The notes under the pieces are model-generated. The model ran no database searches and was not told the DNA's origin. It worked only from the letters and a program-made list of their open reading frames with translations. Shown in pieces: positions 10,644 through 21,013 of a DNA stretch of 64,000 nucleotides. The stretch is from Heterodera schachtii (Eukaryota > Nematoda > Chromadorea > Rhabditida > Heteroderidae). The number at the start of each line of letters is the position of its first letter. Positions within the stretch are counted from its first letter, which is position 1. The position numbers and the translations under genes were made by a program. Location: contig SIJG01000009.1 in assembly GCA_023374025.1 (NCBI GenBank), forward strand, positions 2,223,475 to 2,287,474, in the 5' to 3' direction.

Positions 10644-12371
10644 TAGGGCCTGTAATTATATGGAAATCCATATTTTTTTCCTGGACTCTGGGATGCCTGA
10701 AACGCACGAAAAACATGTTTTTAGCTTGGTTTGAAGCTTCTAGGCCGTATTTCCATATGCATATTTTGCATATTTGTGCATATTTGCATATTTGTGCATA
10801 TTTTGGCATTATGTCCATATTTTATGTCCATATTTCGACATTTTTCTAATTTATAAGCGAAATTAATTACCTTTTGAGTTTTATTTAATTAAGCTTAACA
10901 ATTATCGTAATTATTATTGTAATCTACTTCTGCCGGTTCGGCCAATGCCTCCAAAAAAAAACTAAAGCAGCTTGGCTTCGGGATTGGATTACCAGAATTG
11001 AAGGCAATGATATTTACACAACGGATGGACGCGTTATTTTTTGTGAAGCATGCCAACAACAGGTGCTGCAGCCAATGACAACAAACAAATTAATTAAATT
11101 GGTACAACAGGCTCCGTCGGACCAATTCTACCAACTGCACCAGCACAACCAAACGGCAAAGCATTTGCGGTAATGATCTCTGCCAACATCCCTTTCAACA
11201 AAATTGAAAATAACAATTTCCGGGTTGAAAAAAAATGCGGGAGAAATGTGCCGACTGCAAAAACCTTGCATAACTATTTGGAGCGATGTTTTTATCAGGT
11301 TTTAAATAACTCAGACCTCAATCAAATTGAAATTAAGAAAATGTCTGAAATAAAACAATAAATAGACGGATGTTTTTATTGGTGTTCGGTTGACGAGACG
11401 ACGGACAAAGCCGGAAGATTTATTGCCAATTTGCTGTTGGGAATATTGGATGGGCGGAAGTGGCATGCGCCAAAATTGGTGTCCTTCAAGGCCCTGGATA
11501 AAGTTAACAGCGGTTCAATTGCTCGCTTTGTAAATGAAGGCCTAGGTAAATCGGCACGTGGCAATTTTAAAAAATACCCCTGATCTACATAGAACATTCC
11601 GAGACAAAATGCCGGATTTACCCTTACCACCCAAACCAGTGTTAACACGATGGGGTACTTGGATGTGTGCTGCTGCTTATTATTGGGAGCATTTTAGTCC
11701 ATTAAAGCGGTCGTTTTTTCAATTAATTTTTTTGTTATTATTTAATTAATGTGGGTAGTCATTGTGTTTGACCCGAATGATGCGGTTTGTATTGAGGACT
11801 GTCAAGAATGCTTTACTGATTCTGTGTGGCAGGATTTGGCGTACATTCAATCAAATTTTGGTCGTTTGAGTCAAGCAATCACTAAACTTGAGACACAGGG
11901 CCTGACCATTCAAGAGGCGTTGGAGATTTTTGCGGGCTTACAAAACGAAATGGACAACGCGACCGGTGAAAAGGCAGAAAGACTCCGAGAAAAATTTGCT
12001 TTTATTGTTTCGAACAATGCCGGTCTTCAAACGATTTCTCAATTTTGTCAAATACTTTCGGGTAAAACACCCAATGTGATGTGCCACAAAATCTCGTCCC
12101 CTTTTACAAATTTGCTCCCCTTACCTCGGTTGATGTTGAACGTTCCCTTTCCATTTATAAGTCAACTCTTGTTGACAATCGAATGAGTTTTTCACCTCAA
12201 AATTTGGAAATGTATCTAAGATGTAATTTCAACCAATAAAATGTGAAGGAATTTTGAAAATTTGCACTTCAATTTGGAAAAATTTATGTCCATATTTGCA
12301 ATTTTATGTCCATATCTCGCGATTTGTTGTCCATATTTTACGATTTTATGTCCATATAATTACAGGCCCTA
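10644..12371 (+). mobile_element. hAT element with decayed transposase
   Basis: Terminal inverted repeats are tagggcctgtaattatatgg (left) and ccatataattacaggcccta (right). The element is flanked by a perfect 8-bp duplication, cttataat (10,636-10,643 and 12,372-12,379), the hallmark of hAT transposition. The terminal 150-200 bp on both sides are rich in atatttgcatatttgtgcat / atgtccatattt strings. At 1.73 kb it encloses one transposase relic. Confidence 0.85.
10925..12250 (+). pseudogene. hAT transposase (BED-finger type) relic
   Basis: In order: a BED-like zinc finger with IFCEACQQQV and HQHNQTAKH (Cys-x2-Cys and His residues, ~10,940-11,170); a FNKIENNNFR segment; the core CSVDETTDKAGRFIANLLLG (~11,385-11,450); PPKPVLTRWGTWMCAAAYYW (~11,620-11,690); LAYIQSNFGRLSQAI..LE (~11,835-11,890); and a C-terminal dimerisation-like TSVDVERSFSIYKSTL..NR (~12,120-12,190). 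Several stops and frame changes separate these blocks, so it is dead. The pattern fits nuclear hAT-derived proteins of the CGGBP1-like type. It would have bound the element's ends. Confidence 0.75.
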
Positions 12372-12827
12372 CTTATAATCTTGCGCTTGCGTTTACTTCT
12401 TCATTTTGGTATATCTCGCAACCATGGGAATTTCCTCAAGTTTGCACTCATTTTTGTGACAAAATGGACAATTTTAAAAAAAAAATTTTGTTTCTTGGAA
12501 TTTTCTTAAAAATTCATCGATTTTCTAAAGAAATTTCATGGGGGACAATGTGAATGATGGCCGTTTTTCAAAAACTTTAGAATTAATTCGTATTGATAAA
12601 AAATTCGTAAATTTTAAAAGAAATTTATCATAACGGATTTATAAAATACACATGGTGCGCGTTTTTATAAATCTTTACACGAAATTCGTTCAAAGAAGCA
12701 AAACAATATCGAGAATATGTGTGATTTAAGGGCAAAAAATATGCCCTAGTAATGCGGCATCAATTTCAATGCCAATTAATGACCGGCTAATTGGTACCGA
12801 AGAGTATCTTCTTCTGGATGACATCAT

Positions 12828-15367
12828 TCAACATTGTGTAGTTGTGCCGAATGTAGGCCCACTTTGCAATGGCATTACTTGAATCACATTGGAAATTTGT
12901 TTAAACACAAATGGAAACACCGTTTTGAATGCCTGGCGATATTCCGTACTAAAAGAAAATTTAAATTTATTTTTCATCATATGACTAGGGTTGTAAATTA
13001 TATGGACTAAAAAACGCTAAATATGGACATAAAATATGGAATAAAAAGGCCCAAAATATGGACTAAAAAGCTCAAAAATGTCCAAATATGGACCAAAATT
13101 TTGCCAAAAATGGCCGAAATATGGACTAAAAAGGTAAAAATGGCGAAATATGGATTTATTCCCGAAAACCCCCAAAATATGGATTTATATGGACTAAAAA
13201 CTTTCACCAAATCTGGCGATACTCCGTACTAAAATTAAAATCAAAAATTATTTAATCAAATAATGTTTCAGGTTTCAAGTATACACTTATATGATGTGTT
13301 AAAAACTGCCAAAAATGGCTTTGAGCACCCTCAAAAAAAAATGCCAAAAATTGGGTAAAAGTCAGAATTAACATTAAAAACATTAAAACAATGACAAAGG
13401 ATCATTTTTTGACAACTGTAAAACATTTTGATTTCAAATTTATAAATGTGCAATTTAAATTTTTTTAATTTTTATAAAAAGCCTAAAATTTTTCGCGTTT
13501 TTGGGGGTGTCTTTTTTGATTGCAAAAAAAGTCTATCCTTAGGGATGTATTTTACGCTTTTATTGTGTTTTTCTTGTAAGAATATACGAAAAATAGCCGA
13601 TATATGGACTAAAAGCTTAAAAATAGTAAAATATGCATTTATTTGCAAAAATCCCACAAAATATGTTTTAGAAATTTTCATTTATTTAATGAGCATTGGC
13701 ACCTTGTAAAATATAAAATTGGTGCTGGTGACGCTGCGCCAATGTTTAGCAATGCTCCGGTGAAAATTTGAATGAACCAAGTAGTGATCGATGATGAAAT
13801 ATGTTGTTTGGTCAGTGCAGCGATCAAAAAACTGATCAAATAGCCGCCGATGTTCACGCCAATTATGCATAAAAGTGATCGGAATGCGCGCTGATTGAAC
13901 TGATCAGCGGAAGGCATGCCTTTGGATTTTTGTGGGAAATTTATACTTAGACTGGACTGGATCGAGATCCCACAGAATTCTTTCGGGATCCCGACCTCGG
14001 GATCCGTCCGATCGTTTTTACAAAATCTTCGCGATTGATTGTGATCGGGACTCGGTCGGGATCCCTCCCGACCCCAGCAGTGTCCGGTCTCCAATTGATA
14101 CTAATTAGGACTTGAAAACCTGTTGATTTAATTCGAACCACAATTCCAACAGACAAATAAACAATGCAATTCAAAATGATGAACACTAAGCTTATCATAG
14201 TAAAAATAAAAGAATGCTGAAATCAATTAATGATAGAAGTATTATCAAAAAAGAAATTACCCTTTTTTTATATTTTTAGGTTCTTCTAATAATTATTTAT
14301 TTCAAATTAATTTTTAAATATATTTTCTTTTTCTAAAAGTCCTAAAACCAGGATAAAACTCTGGGCTCCCAGAATAAAAATCTCCGTAAAAAAGGACTTT
14401 AATCATGATATTAAGCTCTGCTGGTAGAGTTTTTAAATCTTTTTTCATTTTGTTTTTTTTATATTATAGGAATTTTTTTTTTTTATATTTTTACAGCCAA
14501 ATCAGTCGGATTTTGTAAAAATAAAATTTTAGATTTTAATGGCCTCATTAACTTGGCTAAGTTGGCCCAACCAAAAAAGAATTTGTACTTTGAAAAGGTC
14601 AACAATACAGCCAGTGATCATCTCATCACCGTACTGTTGCCCCTCTTGGTACAGTAACCAAGATGCGATTATGCCAAATAAGGCGGAAACGGATGTGATC
14701 AGTGCCAAATATGGTCGCTTCACCAATTTATAGTGCCTTTAATTTTCAAATTGTATATATAAATTAATTGGATTTAATTTTTTACATTTCATCAAAACCA
14801 ATTCCGATCAGCCGATCAATGCCAGTGAAAAACATTGTTGGCAAAATGCCACCTAAAATTCAATTTCTTGAAGCGCTTTCTTGATTTTGCCAAAAAGGAA
14901 AAATTGATAAAAATTTTTGACAATTTGTCAATTTGATAACAAATTTTTACCAATTCCAAATGCCGAAACGGACATGATTTTTGCGGCAAGTCGATACTCA
15001 ATGAAATTCAGTCCGGATAAAGCGGTGTACAGAAACAGAAAATGGCCATGTTGATGAAGCAGTTCAAAAAAGGAGCAAAGTGCCAAAAGGTAATTAACGG
15101 TGCCACGGAATGACCTAATTATTGTACAATTAAATGAGGAGGGCACTATTTTTAAAAATACTTTGTCCTAATTGTTACGTAAATGACACAAAAATTGAAA
15201 GGGATTCCAAATGATGCGATTGTTGCCCATAAAAGAGCAGAGCCAATTAGAGACCAGCTGGGATTTAAGTCTTTGAATGTCAAATAGAACTAAAAATGTT
15301 GTTAATTGTGAAAATAATTGTTTATTTTAATTGAAATTTTTACCGTATTGTTATTAATGCCGTCCAT
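12828..15367 (-). CDS. Srsx-like chemoreceptor (gene I), complete
   Basis: Eight exons on the minus strand: 15367-15344, 15289-15162, 15114-14951, 14852-14786, 14736-14589, 14216-14120, 13919-13703 and 12948-12828, totalling 966 nt (321 aa) with no frame break. The start ATGGACGGCATTAAT lies in a short first exon as in all family members. Seven hydrophobic segments follow, with GTVNYLLALCSFFELLHQHG before TM3, TGIDRLIGI after it, GDEMITGCIVDLF after TM4 and ASPAPILYFT-STEYRQAF at TM7. The last intron uses a GT donor (ACAAG|gtgcc). Introns 5 (~370 bp) and 7 (~750 bp) are long for the family because of inserted repeats. Predicted role: odorant or pheromone reception in sensory neurons. Srsx class assignment is by motif resemblance only. 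Confidence 0.8.
12986..13205. mobile_element. hAT-like insertion in intron 7 of gene I
   Basis: Begins tagggttgtaaattatatgg, much like the left end of the 10.6-kb hAT, and is filled with ggacta/atatgg repeats. The right end is unclear. A second fragment of exon 8 (ggcgatactccgtactaaaa) sits at 13,212-13,232, and more atatggactaaaa repeats occur at 13,590-13,660. Confidence 0.4.
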
Positions 15368-15487
15368 AATTTGGCAAAATTAGAAAATTAATATTTGCTA
15401 AAATTTGAAATATTTAAAAATCAAATGATTGTAAGAATCCATGCGAGATTAGATTGAAATTGGAATAAACATCTAATTGCTGACAAA

Positions 15488-15823
15488 CAATACTCAATAA
15501 AATTTTTCAGGAAAATGCTGTAAAACAAACAGAAAATGGCCAAACTGATGGAGAGGATTTGAAAAAAGGAACAAAGCGCCAAAAGTTAATTAACGGGGCC
15601 ATAGAGTGACCTAAAATAATTACTTTCTATTAATTGCCATATAAATGATTGATTAATTAAGCTCAATTCCTAGGTCGCGATGATACCCAATATTGGAGCG
15701 CAGCTGATTAATTCCAATTTGGGGTTTTCATTTTTGAATGCCATAAAGAATACTAAGATTCAAAGCGATATAATTAATGACCATTAATTTGAATAATTAC
15801 CGTTAATTTGTTTAAATCGGCAA
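15488..15823 (-). pseudogene. Srsx-like receptor relic M1 (exons 1-3)
   Basis: Exon 3 relic (15,610 downward, SLYGPVN..LALCSFF), exon 2 relic (15,665-15,750) and exon 1 near 15,800-15,823, where the start codon reads TTG instead of ATG (TTGCCGATTTAAAC versus ATGGCTGATTTAAAC). No exons 4-8. Duplicated as M2 at 17,626-17,909. Confidence 0.65.
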
Positions 15824-15964
15824 TATTTCACAAAAGAATTAAGGAAATTAAATTATTAAAATACAATTAAATTGTTTAACCAATTAATTTGTGTGAAAGA
15901 TAAAGTGATCTCTCTCTCTCTCTAACTGTCACACCTTTTATTATAATTTCTTTCGAAAAATTTA

Positions 15965-16330
15965 AAAAATTATCCACCCAGGCGTGAAAAAATAATTGAA
16001 AAAAATATATTTGGTTAATTAGTTTACAACATTTCCTCCTTTTAATGAGAAAAAAGTTTTCTCAATGGGCCGGGCTTCCTTTCTCAATTCGTGACATTCA
16101 TTTTGGAGTGCCAAAATGAAGGGTAGGGGGGAATGGCACTGTACTGAAGAATATCTTTTGTAAGTTTTGCGAATAATTGAGTCACAATTAATTTTTTATG
16201 ACTGACTGAATTCACTTTATGAATGATAAATTGGGAAAAAATTAATTTGTCTAAACGCGTGACTTTTGGCACTTTCCCTTTTTTTCTCACCAATATTTTG
16301 TGTCAATATTGCAGTAATTATTTTTCAATT
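15965..16330 (-). promoter_or_regulatory. Receptor upstream region (minus), relic M1
   Basis: Read on the minus strand this has the same order of elements as upstream of genes B and D: a ggtgccatt-like block (here gtgccattcccccc), then ..caattattttttcacgcc near the gene. The copy at 18,060-18,400 is nearly identical. It now fronts a dead gene. Confidence 0.4.
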
Positions 16331-16358
16331 TGTCCTTTAGCAATTTCATTTAATACAA

Positions 16359-16392
<34 letters not shown>

Positions 16393-16737
16393 TCTGATTT
16401 GGTCAATAATATGATAAAGCAAATAAATTTTAAAAAAAATTACTGAAAATTTTTACTTTTTTGGGTTTTTTGGGGGGGGGGGGCTTTAGCCACCTCAGTC
16501 CCCCCCCCCTAATGTCCCTATATTTTTGGATTTTTCGTAGTTAAAAATCCCATCTCTGTTAAAAATCTCGTAAAAAAGGAAATGATTTTTAATCATGATA
16601 TTAAGACTGATAGAATTTCTAAATGCTAATCCTTAAATATTACAGTCAAATCAGTGGGATTTTGTAAAAATAAAATTTTAGATTTTAATGGCCTCATTAA
16701 TTTGGCTCAGTTGGCCCAACCAAAAAAGAATTTGTAT

Positions 16738-17524
16738 TTTGAAAAGGTCAACAATACAACCAGTGATCATCTCATCACCGTACTGTTGCCCCTCTTGGTA
16801 CAGTAACCAAGATGCGATTACGCCGAATAAGGCGGAAACGGATGTGATCAATGCCAAATAAGGTCGTTTTACAAGTTTATAGTGCCTTTAATTTCCAAAT
16901 TATATATTAAATTAATTGGTTTTATTTTTTATTTGTTTTACATTTCACCAAAACCAATTCCAGTCAGCCGATCGGTGCCAGTAAAAAAAACATTGTTGGC
17001 AAAATGCCACCTAAAATTCAATTTCTTGAAGCGCTTTCTTGATTTTGCCAAAAAGGAAAAATTGATAAAAATTTTTGACAATTTGTCAATTTGATAACAA
17101 ATTTTTACCAATTCCAAATGCCGAAACGGACATGATTTTTGCGGCAAGTCGATACTCAATGAAATTTAGCCCGGATAAAGCGGTGTACAGAAACAGAAAA
17201 TGGCCATGTTGATGAAGCAGTTCAAAAAAGGAGCAAAGTGCCAAAAGGTAATTAACGGTGCCACGGAATGACCTAATTATTGTATAATTAAATGAGGAGG
17301 GCACTATTTTTAAAAAATACTTTGTCCTAATTGTCACATAAATGACACAAAAATTGAAAGGGATTCCAAATGATGCGATTGTTGCCCATAAAAGAGCAGA
17401 GCCAATTAGAGACCACAGCTGGGATTTAAGTCTTTGAATGTCAAATAGAACTAAAAATATGTTAATTGTGAAAATTGTTTATTTGAATTTAACTTTTTAC
17501 CGTATTGTTATTAATGCCGTCCAT
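16738..17524 (-). pseudogene. Srsx-like receptor J, exons 1-5 only
   Basis: Tandem copy of gene I. Exon 1 begins ATGGACGGC at 17524, exon 3 reads SFRGTVNYLLALCSFFELL, and exon 5 occupies 16885-16738. It is broken in three ways: two extra bases in the A-run of exon 4 (ccagtaaaaaaaacatt versus ccagtgaaaaacatt), loss of the exon-5 donor (AAA|at instead of AAA|gt), and absence of exons 6-8, replaced by the neighbouring repeat unit. Confidence 0.7.
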
Positions 17525-17625
17525 AATTTGGCAAAATTAGAAAAATAATATTTGCTAAAATTTGAAATATTTAAAAATCAAATGATTGTAAGAATCCATG
17601 CGAGATTAGATTGAAATTGGAATAA

Positions 17626-17909
17626 CAAACTGATGGAGAGCATTTAAAAAAAGGAACAAAGCGCCAAAAGTTAATTAACGGGGCCATAGAGTGACCTAAA
17701 ATAATTACTTTCTATTAATTGCCATATAAAGGATTGATTAATTAAGGACAATTCCTAGGTCGCGATGATACCCAATATTGGAGCGCAGCTGATTAATTTC
17801 CAATTTGGGGTTTTCATTTTTGAATGCCATAAAGAATACTAAGATTCAAAGCGATATAATTAATGACCATTAATTTGAATAATTACCGTTAATTTGTTTA
17901 AATCGGCAA
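17626..17909 (-). pseudogene. Srsx-like receptor relic M2
   Basis: Near-identical tandem copy of M1, with the same lost start codon (ttgccg for atggct). It is shorter at its exon-3 end. Carried along in the 2.1-kb tandem duplication. Confidence 0.6.
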
Positions 17910-18446
17910 TATTCCACGAACGAATTAAGGAAATTGAATTATTAAAATACAATTAAATTGTTTAACCAATTAATTTGTGTGAAAGATAAAGTGATCTCTC
18001 TCTCTCTCTCTAACTGTCACACGTTTTATTATCATTTCTTTCGAAAAATTTAAAAAATTATCCACCCAGGCGTGAAAAAATAATTGAAAAAAATAAATTT
18101 GGTTAATTATGTTACAACATTTCCTCCTTTTAATGAGAAAAAAGTTTTCTCAATGGGCCGGGCTTCCTTTCCCAATTCGTGACATTCATTTTTGAGTGCC
18201 AAAATCAAGGGTATGGGGGAATGGCACTGTACTGAAGAATATCTTTTGTAAGTTTTGCGAATAATTGAGTCGCAATTAATTTTTTATGACTGACTGAATT
18301 CACTTTATGAATGATAAATTGGGAAAAAATTAATTTGTCTAAACGCGTGACTTTTGGCACTTTCCCTTTTTTTCTCACCAATATTTTGTGTCAATATTGC
18401 AGTAATTATTTTTCAATTTGTCCTTTAGCAATTTCATTTAATACAA

Positions 18447-18477
<31 letters not shown>

Positions 18478-18821
18478 TCTGATTTGGTCAATAATATGAT
18501 AAAGCAAATAAATTTTAAAAAAAATTACTGAAAATTTTTACTTTTTTGGGTTTTTTGGGGGGGGGGGGCTTTAGCCACCTCAGTCCCCCCCCCTAATGTC
18601 CCTATATTTTTGGATTTTTCGTAGTTAAAAATCCCATCTCTGTTAAAAATCTCGTAAAAAAGGAAATGATTTTTAATCATGATATTAAGACTGATAGAAT
18701 TTCTAAATGCTAATCCTTAAATATTACAGTCAAATCAGTGGGATTTTGTAAAAATAAAATTTTAGATTTTAATGGCCTCATTAATTTGGCTCAGTTGGCC
18801 CAACCAAAAAAGAATTTGTAT

Positions 18822-19225
18822 TTTGAAAAGGTCAACAATACAACCAGTGATCATCTCATCACCGTACTGTTGCCCCTCTTGGTACAGTAACCAAGATGCG
18901 ATTACGCCGAATAAGGCGGAAACGGATGTGATCAATGCCAAATAAGGTCGTTTTACAAGTTTATAGTGCCTTTAATTTCCAAATTATATATTAAATTAAT
19001 TGGTTTTATTTTTTATTTGTTTTACATTTCACCAAAACCAATTCCAGTCAGCCGATCGGTGCCAGTAAAAAAAACATTGTTGGCAAAATGCCACCTAAAA
19101 TTCAATTTATTGAAGTGATTTTCTTGATTTAGCCAAAAAGGAAAAATTGAGAAATTTTTGACAATTTGATAACAAATTTTTACCAATTCCAAATGCCGAA
19201 ATGGACATGATTTTTGCGGATGACC
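18822..19225 (-). pseudogene. Srsx-like receptor relic L (exons 3-5)
   Basis: Third tandem copy. Exon 5 is at 18969-18822 with the same dead donor as J. Exon 4 lies near 19,030-19,095 and carries the same extra A bases. Exon 3 is truncated after FGIGKNLL...MSISA, where an internal deletion joins it to its own 5' end (about 19,215). Confidence 0.6.
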
Positions 19226-19308
19226 TAATTATTGTACAATTAAATGAGGAGGGCACTATTTTAGCAATTTCATTTAATACAATTAATAATAAAAAAATTG
19301 TAATAATA

Positions 19309-19725
19309 CTGGCTGATTTGGACAACAATACGGTAAAGCAAATTTTTAATAAAATTTTTCTGTCATTTAGGTAACGATTAAGCAAAATAAATGAGCATAA
19401 GCCTTTTTTAATAATTTTTTTCAATTTAATGAATGAATAATTAGGCAATTTATTGTACCTTTTGGGCACTTTGTTCTTTTTTTTATGAAATGATCCATAA
19501 GTTTGGCCATTTTCTGTTTGTTTATACCGCATTTTCTGGACAAAATTCCATTGAGTACCATTTGACAGTAAGATCATATTCATTTCAATTTTGTCTATAG
19601 TAAATTTAGGATATTAATTTAGTTTTTTTTTTTTGATTAATGAATTGGCAGATTCAATTTTTACTTCAATGCTTTTCGCCGGAATTGATCGTCTCATTCT
19701 GATTGTTGGTTCAGAAATGTGTGTA
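19309..19725 (+). pseudogene. Srsx-like receptor relic N (exons 1, 3, 4)
   Basis: Plus-strand remnants: exon 1 with CTG for ATG (ctggctgatttggacaac, 19,309), exon 3 pieces (KFGHFLFVYTAFSGQN-like, about 19,480-19,570) and exon 4 (MLFAGIDRLILIV, 19,670-19,715). It lies tail to head against relic L, another sign of inversion. Confidence 0.55.
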
Positions 19726-19768
19726 TCTGAATCCTTAGTAGACTAAAAAGTGTTATTCGCCCAATTAT

Positions 19769-19840
19769 TCACCCAATGGGACTCGAACCCATGACCATTC
19801 CATATCGAGGAATGCTCTAATCCACTAAGCTACGGATGGA
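19769..19840 (-). tRNA. tRNA-like sequence, probably a pseudogene
   Basis: Minus strand contains a D-arm-like GCTTAGTGGATTAGAGC, a 5-bp anticodon stem ATTCC/GGAAT enclosing TCGATAT, and a perfect T-arm ATGGG-TTCGAGT-CCCAT. Position 33 is C rather than U, the read-out anticodon would be GAT, and the acceptor stem pairs poorly. It is therefore more likely a tRNA-derived repeat than a working gene. Confidence 0.35.
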
Positions 19841-20737
19841 TGTTCCATTTTAGAAATGCTCAAAAATATCATTATATTTTGAGACTTTTTGTAATTAAAA
19901 ATCCCATCTCAGTTAATTAGCTTAATCTTGTTAAGCGAGAAGAGAGATGATCTAAGAGGATTAGAATTAAAAATTTCATAGATTTGGTGTGATGCCAATT
20001 AAAATTGTTGATTCAAATATTACACCATTGCCGGGCTTATCCGATTCGCTTGTCTGCTCACCAAAAATATAGTAAAAAATGAAAAAAATTGGCGAAAAAA
20101 AATAATAATAATAAGCATAATAAAAATAATAATCAATGTAATGATTTTTTTGAATATGAATTTTATCTATTATGCATAAAATTTTCACATAAAATTGTTT
20201 TATATATATGCACATAAAGCTAAAAATTAAGTGTAATAGTTTTATTACAGTTTTTTTTTATTTTTTTTTATAAAAAAAAAAATTTATCTGAATATTTTTT
20301 TATTTCTATTTATTATTTATTAATATTTAAAAAAACTTCCTCTTTTTGTTATTATTTTTTTGTTAAATTAATTTTTTTAAATTCTTTACTATTTTAGCAA
20401 CTATATCTGTTATAATTTATATAAAAAAAATTTTTGTTATTAAATTTTTCAATTAATTTAAATAAATTTATTTGTCAGCGCAACCCTTCAATTTTGATGG
20501 AAAAATTTTGCAAAACTTTTGTCTTAAATTTTCTATTTTCATCATTTATTTTAAAGAAAGCACATTGTGAAGGCAGCAAATTATCACTACAAATTTTGCC
20601 AAGTTTAATTGAACATCCGTTCTTTAGGTGAGCCCATAGAAACATTCACCAAATATCTTTATTTTTTGATTTTCTTTTTTTATACGCCCAAAAATGTTTT
20701 TCATAAATTTAATGAGTTTTTGAAATTTGAACTTACA

Positions 20738-20880
20738 AAAGATTCCGATTTCCGACTTCCGGTTTCCGAGCTTTTTGGGGTAGGAATTCCGATTTCCGAC
20801 TTCTAGTTTCCGACATTTTTGGGACAGGAATTCCTACTTCCGGTTTCCGACATTTTTGGGGTAGGAATTTCGATTTCGAA
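20738..20880. repeat. Minisatellite of ~45-bp 'ttccgatttccgac' units
   Basis: Three imperfect units of the type ggtaggaattccgatttccgacttc. An inverted relative lies at 56,455-56,515 (ggaagtcggaaatcgg). Around it, from 19,900 to 20,990, I see only AT-rich low-complexity sequence. Confidence 0.55.
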
Positions 20881-21013
20881 ATTTAAAGTTTTTTTTAAAA
20901 ATTAGCCATTTCTGTACAATTTCTTTACATAGCTAAGAAAATTAAAATTTAAAAATTAGTTATAATATAAAAAAATTACTCATTAAAGAAAAAAATAAAA
21001 CTACTTACATTCA

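Larger units (their letters stand above)
14480..19105. repeat. ~2.1-kb tandem duplication, 2.3 copies
   Basis: The block starting acagtcaaatcagtgggatt followed by receptor exons 5-1, a relic receptor and an upstream region begins at about 14,494, 16,643 and 18,727. The second and third starts are 2,084 bp apart and nearly identical, including a poly-G run and a (taa)n run. Tandem duplication thus generated copies J and L. Confidence 0.85.

Noticed and set aside
13925..14095. Complete TIR element in intron 6 of gene I (gggatcccgacctcgggatc block)
   Set aside because: GC-rich and probably inserted, with weakly matching ends (agactggac / gtccggtct), but no target duplication could be identified.
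16466..16510. G-quadruplex or telomere-like element at the poly-G run
   Set aside because: A single homopolymer run with a nearby poly-C run inside the tandem duplication; no telomere repeat and no spacing pattern.
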